From the NCBI GenBank assembly GCA_003255065.1, contig QAOA01002176.1, positions 236,105-300,104 of the forward strand: a stretch of DNA of 64,000 nucleotides, in the 5' to 3' direction. Source of the DNA: Cercis canadensis (lineage: Eukaryota; Streptophyta; Magnoliopsida; Fabales; Fabaceae). Shown here in pieces: positions 17,333-29,559 of this stretch. The first letter of the stretch is position 1. Every line of letters begins with the position of its first letter. The notes beneath the pieces were generated by a model that worked only from the letters and a program-made list of their open reading frames with translations, made no database searches and was not told the DNA's origin. The position numbers and the translations under genes were made by a program.

Positions 17333-18434
17333 TGAAGTTCAGAGCAGTGTCCAACATAGGTCGCTTGCCCTTTGCCCCTCCTCAGTTGGCTGTAGTCTCC
17401 CTTCCTATGCTTTCCTTGCAAAATCTTCCCAAATGCATACACAAGAGGATTCATTTGACCTATGAGATGCAAGAAAAAGAAAAGAAAAAACAAAACGTTG
17501 AAGATTTTGAATGTCATCCTAATTTTCTTGAATATAAAGGTATTAAGATTACATATCTTTATAGAGTGTGTTTGAAATAGTTCCTAACAAAATCACAACA
17601 ATAGTGGCACATAACATTAGTTCTTGAAGCAATTAAAAAAAAGTAGACATCAATCATATTTTCCCATCCAACCCATAGAACAATTGCTTAAAGGATAATG
17701 TGAAAATCAATAAGGAAACACAAGTATACATCTCAACTTTATCAAAACCAAAAAATTGCCCCAAAATAAAGAGCCACTGCAAGTAACCATGCATCATTGT
17801 GAACATCAACCAAAGATAGCCAATGTTTTTTCTTAAACATGACACATATCTTCCTAGTTTTTCCAATTTCAAACTTCACATAATTCAACACTAACATAAT
17901 CTATAATAATGGGGGAACAAACAATCCATATTGAACCAATGATCACCCAAACAAATTCAATTTCAATCAGTCAAAACTACAGAACTTATGTAAAGCTTTG
18001 AAGTAAATAAGAAACCTAAAAGAATTTTAAAAAGAAACATAATCTGCAGCAAAAATATCACATATCTAAAAGATGGGGGAATATACCTTCAAGCAAGCTT
18101 AGTATAGACCAAGTTTGCCATAATGCAACCCAGTTTGACAATCCTATTGGGGATTGGGGGTTTTAGAGAAATGAGGGGGGATTAGGAGTTCGGTGTGTGA
18201 CTTAGGGTTTTGGGATTTAGGGAAAACACATGGAATTAGGGATAAATTCCACTTCCAAAGTGATTATCGGCTTGGAATTAGGAGGTTTATGGTTGGGATT
18301 TTTATTTTTGGCTGGGGATTAAGTGCAATTGGATGCAGGGGTTCGAAGAGAGCAAAGGGAGGGTTAAGAATATAATTTGGGGATTTTGTAGAAAGTAAAG
18401 AGAAAGGAACTATTTGGGGAATTTAAGCTCAGGC
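17333..18434. other. Intergenic DNA, no gene seen
   Basis: Open frames on the plus strand here are short and lack family resemblance. 18130-18400 is unusually G-rich (GGGGATTGGGGGTTTTAG type words) and leads into the palindrome array. Confidence 0.4.
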
Positions 18435-19130
18435 TAGTCTACTATCTCAAGTAGGTAGTCGATTATCTTCTTGAATTTTAAACTTTGAAATATCCAGAGT
18501 ATAGTAGTATCTCGACCAAGTAGTCGACTACATGCTCTCGGGTCACATATAGTCGACTACATAGCTAATATAGTCGATTACTTTGCAGTGAGCAACGGAC
18601 CAATCACCCCAGCATAAAGTAGTTGACTAATTGCTCTCTATTTGCATATAGTCAACTATCATAACATAGTAGTCGACTATCTACCTCAATTTCAAACTTA
18701 AAAAATATACAAGTTATAGTAGTCGACTATCTTGATACCGTAGTTGATTACATGCTCTCTGGTTGCATGAAGTCTACTACATAGATAGTGTAGTCGACTA
18801 TCTTCTTGAATTTCAAACTTCAAAAGTTTATAGTCCATAATAGTCAACTATCCCGATCCCATAGTTGACTACATGCTCTCAGGTTGCATGTAGTCAACTA
18901 CATAGTTAGTGTAGTCGACTACATTGCACTAGGCAATGGACCAATCTCCTAGCTGCAACATAGTCAACTATTGTCAGTATGTAGTTGACTATTTTCTCTC
19001 TGACTAAGTATAGTTGACTACCAAAAATAATGTAGTCAACTATTGTCAGTATGTAGTTGACTATTTTCTCTCTGACTAAGTATAGTCAACTACCAAAACA
19101 ATGTAGTCAACTATAATATACTGGAAAGTG
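18435..19130. repeat. Array of TAGTCGACTA palindromes with higher-order units
   Basis: The self-complementary 10-mer TAGTCGACTA occurs about six times intact. Its single-step derivatives TAGTTGACTA and TAGTCAACTA occur about twelve times, and TAGTCGATTA-type variants also occur. Between them are recurring linkers (CATGCTCTCAGGTTGCATG, TTGAATTTCAAACTT, GCAATGGACCAATC), showing larger units of roughly 200-280 bp (about 18470-18640 and 18680-18960). At the right end a 71-bp unit occurs twice in tandem (18958-19099). The two common variants are each other's reverse complement and are what cytosine deamination at the central CpG would give. The array lies about 400 bp from the Helitron's helicase end. 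Confidence 0.85.
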
Positions 19131-19539
19131 GACCACCACCTAGCTTCATCAGTGTATTTGATTACAAACTTATTATAGTAGATGTATGATTAAATGAGGA
19201 CATTGCAAGCTATCTTTAAGTGCTATGTACAATTTAAGTAATTAGGGTCGTTATTTTGCTACTCAATATGCAATATTTTTATGTTATGTAATATCCAATT
19301 TATTGGGAATGTTTATTCATGAAAAAATACATTTGTGGAATGGGGACTGGACCTCCAACTTCTGTGAAGTCTAAAATACGAAGATAAGATGCATTCTTAA
19401 TCTATAATGATATAGTAAAAGCAACATTATGCGATTCATGTCAACGATGGCTAGTTTGACTCTACACTCTAGTATTGTCGGGTGCAACTCCTACTGGTCA
19501 TACATCAAAAACATTATTGAGAATTGTATCACCTTGATA

Positions 19540-22500
19540 TTTAAAAACATACTATTAGTTGAAAAATGTACTTAATACAAAGTAAGACATCACCTGTGTG
19601 ATTAATTTTATAAAAAACCTCCTTGAAGACAACATTTGTTGTGGTGTTGCCCACACTTCCATCTGTATCTATTACAAAGACCTTTAGGTTGCTATAGTTT
19701 CTAACCTTGGAGAATGCCACATACAATTGTCCATGGCTGAAAACTGGTCTTGGTAAGTATGACCTAACATGCGATAGAGATTGCCTTGACTTTAATTATG
19801 GTCATTCCAAAACAAACCTGGACCGGGAATTGTCGTTGTTTCAAACTAAAAGGAATCCTTTGGTCTGAGGATGTCAAATTCATCATTGATAAGAAAACTT
19901 TGTCTCTCGTTCTATTGCCTGAGATAACCTTCCCTTTAAGAACATGATTTTTGAGTTGTGTAATTATCAACCTTGTCTCATTACAAAGACCATTCAACTA
20001 GTCTATATTCCTCAACAACATAACTGGGATGCCTACCTTCAATGTCAACTTGTGATTGGGCTGACTAGATGGCGTTATGCCATTTGGAAATTCAGGTGTG
20101 TGGATGTCATCAATCGCATTACCGAATGATTTGCATGTACTTTCCGAACTGAGATAAGTCCTTTCATCACCAAGCATTAGAGAAACCATGTAATGTAATA
20201 ATTTATTCTCTTCCCAAAATCTATTGTTAGGATTGGAATAGCTTTTTCCTAGCAATATTTTGAATCATGAATGTTTTGCAAGAAATCATGATATGTCGAA
20301 ACCACGATTTCTGCAACTGGGTCATGAGCACCTTGTATGTGGATATCATCTGAAATATTAACTTCGGTTTCACCATCATTATCACCACCCACATCACCAT
20401 CACCGATACTAAATAATCAACTGGTGGACACACTTAGATTTGTTGTATTGGAATTTGAAGTCCTTGTTTCGAGCCTTATGTTCTTTGTTAGAATAAGTAC
20501 CTGAATTAATGAGTCACAAACAAACTTTATATTATATATGTTATGTACCTCATTAGATATTATAAACTAAAATGCTCTTAGTTATTACCTAGTAGTGTTT
20601 CCAGAGGTACGATGAGTTAATTGTTACTGCAACAATATCTTGTCTTATTCCCTTGGGTATGATCGGCAGGATTTGTCTGAAGTCTCCTCCCAATTCCATA
20701 ACTTTACATGCAAACAGAAAGTCACACAAGTGTGTGTTGTATGACCTCATTACATCCCTAAGTGTCTGGTCAATAGCTTCAAAACAATATTTATGTATCA
20801 CAGGTGCTTAATCCCATATTATTAGTCTCATAATAGCCAACAATTTAGCCAAATGGCTCCCTGGTTTGATATTTCAGAATGCGTCCTCGTTCACATTGAG
20901 AGGTATGCAAAACTTGGAATGTGCAGTTCTACCACCTAAAAGTATAAGAAAGGCAATACCGCTTGATACCACAATGAGTGTTATATCGCCCTTATAACTT
21001 AGTTCGACAGATATTGTTTTGTATGCAAATGTTTTCCCAATACCTCTGTAACTAGAGATGAAGAAAAGTCACATCGGTCATCTATAAGTGCTACCATAAT
21101 TTTCTCATATACACCTTTATACTCATATGTGAGATTTGACAATAATTGGACATGCTCCTGTGCTAATTTTTCTTTGTCATAACATAATTCATCATGAATA
21201 AGTTTGTTGGGTGCTGGTAAGTAACCCATTTTGGTTGCCAATGGCATGGGTGGGTACTCGCTCAAACTCTTGCCACATTCATTCAATAGCTTCTCTATCT
21301 CACATAATGTTTGGTTCTTTAGATCATTATCAAACATTACATATGCTAGAAACGACAATGGAATTTGCATTAACATTTTATGATAGGAAGACCAATATAC
21401 AATTAAATTAATAATGCATAACAGTTGTTATAAGAATAACATATATATATATGACATAATAATGATTTTCATAAAACAATCTTAAGTTATCGGTAATGGT
21501 CACAAAATGCTAGAATATGACAAACATTACTTGGATTGTTGAGTAACTGTCTTTGTTAGTAAATGATATCATTGGCCATGAACTCTCATGTCCCATCCCA
21601 TACAATATCAAGGTTTGATATGTTGTTTGAAAACAGGAGAGTCACATATAGTACTCGTAGGTAGTGAGCAGAACCCCATACACTCACTTCTTTTATACCC
21701 TCAATAAACTCCTTATCATCATCCAGAAGACCAAGTGCATAACATGTTGCTTGCAAAGTTTTGTATAGGACCCCGTTAACCATCTTGATCTCTTCATAGC
21801 ATATACAACCTTTTTGGATGTTTACCAGAAGCCTAATATAATATAGTTCACTAGCACCTGGTGGGACATAAAATAACTTCCCAATAACAAAAAATTTACC
21901 TAAAGCCTCTCTGTCTTAGTATTCACTCATTTGTCGATTGTTTCAACACAAAAAAATAAATAAAATTAGGAATTCATCATATGTGAGGTGTTTAGCTTCT
22001 AGGTATCTCTTATTTGCCTCAAACCAAGCTATGAATTTGGTCTTGCAGACACCATCCTTTTTGACTACATTATCAATACTATCAGTCTTCCTAAATATAA
22101 GGACATACTCACTTGGGAGATGGAATGACAACCTCTCCACCTGTGGCTCTCTATGGTGTATGTTAAAAGCAAAGATTCTCCATAATGCTGCTGATACCCA
22201 CCTACAATCGTAGTACATATTAATCTCATCTACAGTCTATGTGAAACCATCTGAATCATGTGATTGATAGCATGAAGCTGTGATGCGATCAAAACCCTTG
22301 TTAATGTTATTTGATGGCTTTCGACTGGTTATACCACTCAACATTAATGTGGGCATCGTACTACATCAGTAGATCCTTGTTGTATGGAACAACGAACCTA
22401 TTAATTTGAAATAAGCACATAATACAATAAAGTTATATGCTTGTAGATCGAAATCAGTATAAATTGTGTTAGAGATAAGGAGTATAGTCAGGGATACCTG

Positions 22501-24400
22501 TTATCTAGAAGAAATCATTTCTTGTCTACAATCTTGCCGTCATCCTTCCTTCTGTAGCAAAGACATCAATCATTATCAATAGATGTCCTCTCAATGAATT
22601 ATTTCAAAAAGTGTTTAATACATACATTGCCCACCATATAGGGAGGTTTTTTATTTGCTCCATCACATAGACCATGCATCATACACTTAGAAACAATCTG
22701 GAATAACTTAGGATCCATCTCCTTATCAGGCATCTCAATCGAAATGATCTTATCGATATCATCAAGGGTAGGATATTTATGTCTAAGGTGCAAGAATAAC
22801 AATATGTGAGTATGAGGTAGTCCATGTTTTTTAAATTCCACAGTATATACCACTGTAATACATATATATTCAGTCATGAAGTAACAATAAATGTTTGCTA
22901 TAGGTTAGCTTAGTATAAAATAAAGGACATAAATATATGTACTTAATAGATTGTAAATCAAAGTGTATACCTGCTTTAACCTTACCAAACAACTCACACT
23001 GTTTTAAATCTCTTCTGAGTTCATCTAACTTCATTTTGCATACATGTGCCAATATATTAAGTCTATCTTCGGCATTGAGTCATCTCTCTTTAGTATACCT
23101 CTGTATCTCTGGTCACTTCAGATTGCATGTGAATGTGATAAATAGATCTTGGTATCCTGCTCATAGACATATCATGATAAAATTTTGGTAATTATAGAAT
23201 AGATAACGGGCCCCACCAGTGAACGATGAAGGAAAAACTATATGTTTTCTAACACATGAAGTGGCAACATTCCCTGTAAGTATACACTCATTGAGACTCC
23301 TATGCATTTATGCCCTCAGTAACTTTTGATTGAACTTGATAAATCTCAACCTCAATGACTCTATTATTGTGTAAGCATCCACTAGGAACTTCTGGAATAA
23401 TTTCCTTGATAACAATATCGTGGTTGCTTCCCATTTATGTCCATAATACAGAATACAAAGAATTCCTTAATGGACACTCTTACTATCTTGTTCATACCAT
23501 TCCTGCTAGATTCACTCAGTGGTATGTCGTCTTTATGACCATCTTTTGCTTAAGGAAAAAGTAGGGGATACTGTAATGCAAGATAAGCTGGGTGTATTTT
23601 ATTGATCCTTTGCAATATTCATGTGCCATATTCAATCGCAATATCCCTTCCAGCCTCCAAGATTTCAACATCCTCAATTATCAGCATTGCAAGCTCATTT
23701 GATGTAGGCTTGTTATGTGTTCTTCCATCTGAACCTCTTTTAGCAATAAGTCTCATTCATACATTGACAAAAGGGTTACAATAACATCGATCTCTGGCAT
23801 TTTTAAAAGCTTTTGCAACAATATTGTGCTCATCAATCATCTTCGTTAAGTCCTCCATAATGATTGGATCAAATTTTACGGACGATTCTTTGTTTCCACT
23901 GTATGTAATCAATGATACTATCCAAAGCTAAAATATACATCATCATTCGAATAAATAAAGTGCATAAAGTATATTGAACCCACCAAAAACTAAAAAATTA
24001 TAAACCAATGAGCATCAAGACAAACAACTTGCATAATCTAAATAGGTGTTGTTACAGTGTGAATACACACACTAACCTACATGCCCGTAAACAATTTGAT
24101 ACCTCGTTATCCATATCAAATATATAGCAAAAATTTTGGATTGGAATGTCTGTCGGGTACTAAGCTTCCAATTAAGTGGTAATTTTGATCACTCATGCGA
24201 AACATATTTATGCCCTCTTGTGCATTCAACTCATTATCAACTCGTTCGCCTAATGATGTGAAAGAAACATCATGTTGTAAGCTCGGATATTTCAATGAAT
24301 TTACAACTCCTCACATCTTGCCCATTTAGAAGACCCATAAGTGTTAGGGGAGAACTGTCCATAAATGGTATTTGAATCTTTCCTTAGGTACAACACAACC
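19540..24400 (-). pseudogene. Decayed Helitron Rep/helicase
   Basis: A single minus-strand protein can be followed in pieces from about 24400 to 19540, broken by many stops and shifts. N-terminal: NMFRMSDQNYHLIGSL (about 24180). Helitron-like N domain: LFQKFLVDAYTIIE, then RLRFIKFNQK, then FPSSFTGGARY (about 23400-23190). Rep HUH motif: YTVEFKKHGLPHTHILLFLH (about 22840-22780). Linker: RIFAFNIHHREPQVERLSFH (22180). PIF1-type helicase: SSGIAFLILLGGRTAHSKF (20960), HKYCFEAIDQTLRDV and LGGDFRQILPIIPKG (20795-20640), GLCNETRLIITQL (19990), RQFPVQVCFGMTI, and YVAFSKVRNYSNLKV (19720). It would rely on rolling-circle transposition; this copy cannot make the protein. Element ends (5' TC, 3' CTRR with hairpin) were not located. 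Confidence 0.9.
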
Positions 24401-26727
24401 TAAACTTCAGATTATTTCTGGCACCTCATTTTGCAATTCTTTCATTGAACCAGAGCAATGCACCACCAAACTCGTACGACTAAACTGGGTCTCCAAGATC
24501 AAAGTATTATGTGGTTTAATCATAATATTAGAAACAAATATTTCACCACAGATAAATGTTGGTTAAACTCATAATTGAACCCTTGTAATAATAAGCCATA
24601 GGAACAATGTTACCTTCGGGTGTACCCCCATCCATTCCTTAATTAACACCACTTATCATATTAGTTACTGGACTCCCATTAGTCACAAGAATGTTATCTG
24701 ACGTACCACACAAATTAGCTAACATGTAATGATGGAAAAGAATTACGTTACTCAAATAATTAATACAATCATACCTCTAGAATCATCAGGGTATTCGGAT
24801 CATATGTCTGTTGATTCCTACAACTCCCTAAAGAAAAATTAAACATTGAAGTTCATGTAAGTATAATAAGTTATTAGGGTACACATCAATTTGTATATCA
24901 ATAGAAAAATGATAGTTAATGAACTAATAAAGGAGTGGTAAATGTAATCCTAAACTGATATGTTGGGGTCATTGCATTCTTTAGCTAGGAGTTCAGAATC
25001 ATTGATACTGAATGCATCATCAACATAATGAGAATCTTCAAAATCAAGTCTACTTGGCTATAATAATTGTAAAATCCTGCATTTATGTTTGTCCTATTAT
25101 TAGTTGACGTATTATTCTAATCCAATGAACTACCTAACATGTTTTCCGACCCTCTTGCAACTCATAGAACATGTTGATTATAAACGAGAGTAATAGTTTT
25201 TGAATGTCGGACAGTGGTGCAAACAGGATGGGCAATTTTTGTTGTAATGTCCACAAAGAAGAAGTAAACCAATAATAACATAGGCTGCTAATTATGTCTT
25301 GATATAAAATAGGGATGTATATGTACCTTTAGTATTTAATTGTTCTCTTACATGCATACTCCTCATGACTGATGTCTGTAAAGCTCGTGTCTCCTTGGGG
25401 TTCATAGCATCTGCTTGTTAGTGAATAAATACAATGGGAAGAAGGCAACTGTATGGAATATGAGATGTAATATATATATTGACATTTACCTGTCAACTGT
25501 TGAGAATCATTGTTATTGTAATATCTTATCATATCTAAGCTGCTAATACCCAATGAAAGAGTACTACATGTTTGACTCAATGCTTCATTGTTCATTTTTT
25601 TTAAGGCAATAAAGAATGGATAGAAACAATGGGACTACATCAGTTCATAAATTCATACCGAACAAAGTCTAATAAATTTAAAACAAACAAATCGAATCAA
25701 ACATATCTCATTATGATGCCTGGTGTTGAACTTGAAGTATTGTCTTGTACCAAACTTGTATTAGTCATTTGCAATGAGATAATAAGGGATTGGGTGAGAG
25801 GACTCTGTCTCATTTGTAAAGAAAGTAACACAAGTGTTTGGCACAAAATATTATTCATCATTTTATAAATGGCCGTGAATTAACTCAAAATACATAGTAG
25901 ACTTTCCATTCTCCTTAAATGTAACAAAGTAAAGAGATTAAAATATCTGTACAAGAATATTCATTTTAACTTCTAGATAAGTATTTTCTTGTTAAATAAT
26001 CTAGATCATTTATCGTACCTGTGACCCAATCATTCTTTTATTATTAACATGTCTAGAAGCTACCACTAGTTGGGAGCTCAATCTACAAACATCTCAAATA
26101 TCAACTACTGCATTTTATAATACATCCTAATATATAAAATACTTTCTATCATTAAAACACTTTCATTAACTAGTTATAAAAACATAAAATTATTATTTAT
26201 CATGTTGCTCATAGGGACCCTCGAGTGCATTCTATTCTTTGCCACAACTCCTAAACCTTTGCCCATTGTATCTGGGACTAATACATGCAATGATTGTGTA
26301 AACAATATTCTTAATATCAAGAAATCTCGCCACAGACAATTGTTAATTGATTTACAGGTTCAACAATAATAATATGATATAACTTTCAAAAATTGAGATT
26401 AACTTAATATTCAAAATAATATAGCCCTCACTATGAAAATTAACTTTATTTTTTTTTGGTGTTCCCTAGTGGATTCTCCTTCATTATCTGTGCTCTATTA
26501 AGTCTTGCTTTATTCGTTTCATCCACATCCATGTTGTTGAAACTGTACAACAATCTTCACAACTGAACAAACAAAAAGTCTCATACTCTTTAACTTATGG
26601 TATCCTTTTAAAATATAAAATATGAAAATGTCATATGTCAAATTTGGTTTCTCATTTCAATATATTCTAATTCTCTGAAACGATATATAACACTTTTATA
26701 TTGGGGTAAGGTTATTTCCTTCCAGAT
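24401..26727. other. AT-rich DNA, probably 5' Helitron flank, no gene seen
   Basis: Continues the base composition of the Helitron relic and may contain its 5' non-coding part. No domain is readable on either strand, and open frames are short. A weak hint of linkage is that the palindrome motif of the array beyond the helicase end resumes at 26728. Confidence 0.35.
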
Positions 26728-27020
26728 TCATTGAGTCGACTCTTACGGTTAAGAGAGTCGACCATATGCATTGATTTTGCAAAGAGTCGACTATCTAAAT
26801 AAACAGTCAATGCCCATCAGTGGCCAACTGCTGTATTTTTTTGCGATATAGTTGACTATTTAAACCCAATAGTTGACTACTTACGCTTAAACCCCAAATA
26901 GTTGACTATTACGTTGTTGATACCCAATCATCCACATTCATAGAGTCGACTATCTAGATAGGATAGTTGATTGCTTACTCTTTGGATAGGTATAGTCGAC
27001 TATGAACTACGCTGGAGCCA
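26728..27020. repeat. Second array of GTCGACTA-type palindromes
   Basis: Contains GAGTCGACTC, GAGTCGACCA, GAGTCGACTATC, several TAGTTGACTA, and ATAGTCGACTAT near 26998. This is the same core as at 18435-19130, with different linkers. A single further copy (ATAGTCGACTACAC) stands at about 27508. The arrays therefore flank the Helitron relic on both sides. Confidence 0.75.
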
Positions 27021-27564
27021 ACTATTCTAGCTAGAATCAATAGCCTACATATCTTAAGAATAAACATAGAGACTCAATTACTTATTTGACTCATACACGG
27101 TACACCGAAAAGGTCGATCCCGCAAATTTATAAGTAGTAGACCAAATAGAATAGGAGCAAAAGGAATATAGGAGGATTATGAGATGTACAGGTTTCAAAA
27201 TCCAAAAAATGAGAGGCAATGATACAATAGTATGAGCATGAATTACAGATAATTGTTGAGCCCGAAAAAGTAAATATAAATATCTTAGGAAGAACTATAA
27301 TGAAGATAAATGCTTCGTTACTACTTATTTCAACAGTAAAAAATAATAATAAAATAGAACATCAATATATAAAAACCCATGGAACAATATAAGCAATACT
27401 GCAAATAGACAATGAACATATTGGTGTTTGTATGGAAGCAATGTTAAAACACTGACCTCACACCTTCCTAAAACTTGTTTTTTAGATCGAGCCAAAATCA
27501 AAGAACATAGTCGACTACACTTTGATTGCTTAAACAGACAATGTCTTTTTTATGCGAATCAGCT

Positions 27565-28232
27565 TGCTACACGCCCTAACTCTAGGAGTGTTCATGATCT
27601 CTTGCTTGGAGTTGGAGGCCCAATGACTAGAAGCAGAGCTAAGCGAGTGAGAGAGGTGATGTTGAGCCTAGTCCAAGAAGTGCAGACCAAGGAAAGAGCA
27701 GCTGGGCCAAGTTCAAAGTTGAGATAGATCATTTATCTGTCTCTTGTAGAAGGTACACATGGGCCAGCTTGGAGCCCAAGTTTGGAGCAGGCCGAAAATT
27801 ATGTTTAATTTAATTATTTTTAATTAGTTTTATTTTTGGGCCTTTGTGTTTATGGGCCAAAACGTTTAATTAGTTTTAAATTCATTTTTAATATTTTGGA
27901 CCTTTATGTCTATGGGCCAAAATAGGTATTAGGGTTTTATTAACATTCTTAGAGGATCCATCATAGCTTATAGCCCCCTTGCCAAATTGCCTATATAAGG
28001 AATTTTTGTATGCCTTTGCAAAACAGTTTTGAGATTAATAGTATTCAGTTTCTGAATTATTGAGTTTCTCTGGATTGAGAGCTTCCCTGTTGTTCTTGGG
28101 CAAAGAACCGAACCTGAACTTATCAATGATCCTTCCTTGTTAAGGGTTCACCCTATTGAGATAACCAAGGTCATCCTACAGTTTGGCATCTGGGCATTCT
28201 GTTCCGATCCTTCGGGTGACAAGAATGCATCA
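27565..28232 (+). mobile_element. 5' LTR of a Ty3/gypsy element (family A), plus strand
   Basis: This LTR aligns with the solo LTR at 14241-15193. It begins about 27565 (TGCTACACGCCC) and ends AATGCATCA at 28232, two bases before a primer-binding site. It has a TATA-like CTATATAAGG near 27990. Its first 160 bp encode a pol-like C-terminal tail (GPMTRSRAKRVREVMLSLVQ, stop at 27725-27727). Since the solo LTR carries the same tail and starts at the same place, the tail belongs to the LTR and is not a remnant of an upstream internal region. The 3' LTR of this copy was not found. Confidence 0.75.
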
Positions 28233-28234
28233 GT

Positions 28235-28246
28235 TGGTATCAGAGC
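28235..28246 (+). other. Primer-binding site, initiator tRNA-Met type
   Basis: TGGTATCAGAGC begins two bases past the LTR end. This is the complement of the 3' end of plant initiator tRNA-Met and is the commonest primer site of plant LTR retrotransposons. It fixes the LTR boundary and the element's plus orientation. The leader runs from here to the gag start at about 29122. Confidence 0.9.
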
Positions 28247-29121
28247 TTTGGCTCCTTGGAGTTTCAATTAGTATTCCTAAAACCCCTATTCTATTTTTAT
28301 TTTATCTATCTTATTTGTTTGAGTCAATCATCTTCTATCCCCTTTGCTATTGAGTCAGTTTTGTTTTTATTTTCATATTAGTTTCATTCTTCGTTTGTGT
28401 CATTTAATTTTCTGGGTAAGTTTTTCCCTACTATTTTTCCCTTCCATCATTGTTTGGTTGTTTCCTTGTGTTTCTTGTTTTGTGTTTAAGAGTCATGCCT
28501 AGATCTATACAATTCCTTGTGCGACAATTAGGGTTTGTAGAGTCCAAGTCCAATTTGTTCAGTAGAGTCCTAGTACTTTTCAAATTCAAAAAAAAAAAGG
28601 CAAAAAAATAACCCTAGAAAGGAGAAAAAAACAGTTTTGATCCCTGAAACGGTGGAATTTGGTGAAAATCACACGACGCACATTGTATTTGGAATGCGTT
28701 TTGCTCAGAAGGCCATTTCCACATGAAAAAGTGTCATCTTTTGTTCAAAACAGACACTGTTGACTTTTCTGGTCAACATAAGATCCAATCGAGACAAAAT
28801 AAAAAAGAAATTTGTGCTAGGGCCGAAATCAAAAGTGATTTGTAGACTTTTGTTTAACCTAAAAGACTTTTAAATCAAACTTTCTTGAGTTGTCCATTCT
28901 TTTCTTGTTCCAACAGAAACCATTGTTCATTGTTTTATTCGAGTCCTGGTCTTTTTCTTGGAGTCTTGTGTGGCTTTCTTGTCATTTTTTTTTTGTTTTA
29001 TCACTTTTTCTCCTTGATAAGTTCTTGTCAGGTTCTTGTTTAAAGGCTTCTAAGGGAATTTGAGTAGAAAAAGGCAAGAGTGGTGAGCGCATTATCGGGA
29101 AAAAGCCAATTGACTGTAAAC

Positions 29122-29460
29122 ATGTGTGAAACACGTGAGGTGAGTGTGTGCAACATGGATCAGGAAGAACCATTCACCAAAAGTCATATGGATGCATATA
29201 TGAACGCAATTAAGGACCAAATTGCAGCATTGAGAATGGGCACCGATGACAGATTAGAGAGGTTAGAACACCTAGTTTCACCTAAAACAAAAACTAAAAC
29301 AACTAGACCTTTTCGGTATTCTGAGGAGGGGGAAGAAGACTATTCTAAGGTTGAAACCGAGACCAGAAGAGAGAAGAAGGCAACCCCTTGTCGTGATAAT
29401 AACCTGGGGAGTATAAAAATGAAAATTCCTACATTTCAAGTTAAAAATTATCCTTATGAT
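29122..29460 (+). pseudogene. Truncated gag of Ty3/gypsy family A
   Basis: The frame opens at an ATG (29122), about 870 bp after the primer-binding site. An N-terminal region with IKDQIAALRMGTDDRLERLE (a likely coiled coil) is followed by an acidic and basic linker. It ends with NNLGSIKMKIPTFQVKN, which matches the IKMKIPxFxGKNDP block at the start of the gypsy capsid domain. Homology stops at about 29458 (after YPYD). The rest of gag, all of pol, and the 3' LTR are missing. The hAT relic begins about 100 bp further on, so the break may mark a later deletion or insertion. Confidence 0.72.
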
Positions 29461-29559
29461 GTAAGTTTGCTATTGAATTTTTAAAAAAAAAACATGTTCA
29501 TTGTCTACATTTTGATTACACAATATGTTGATGTAAGTTAAATATTAATTTCATCATTT

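Noticed and set aside
16988-17580. Overlapping plus-strand open frames of 60-106 codons.
   Set aside because: They lie opposite the degenerate transposon-protein domain readable on the minus strand and have no recognisable motif.
18435-19130. A CRISPR-like array because of regular repeats.
   Set aside because: The repeats are 10 bp palindromes with recurring linkers instead of unique spacers, and the DNA is a plant nuclear genome.
27565-29460. A pol tail followed by an LTR, primer site and gag, suggesting two gypsy elements sharing one LTR.
   Set aside because: The solo LTR at 14241-15193 starts at the same place and also contains the pol tail, so the tail is part of the LTR. A single truncated element explains the order.
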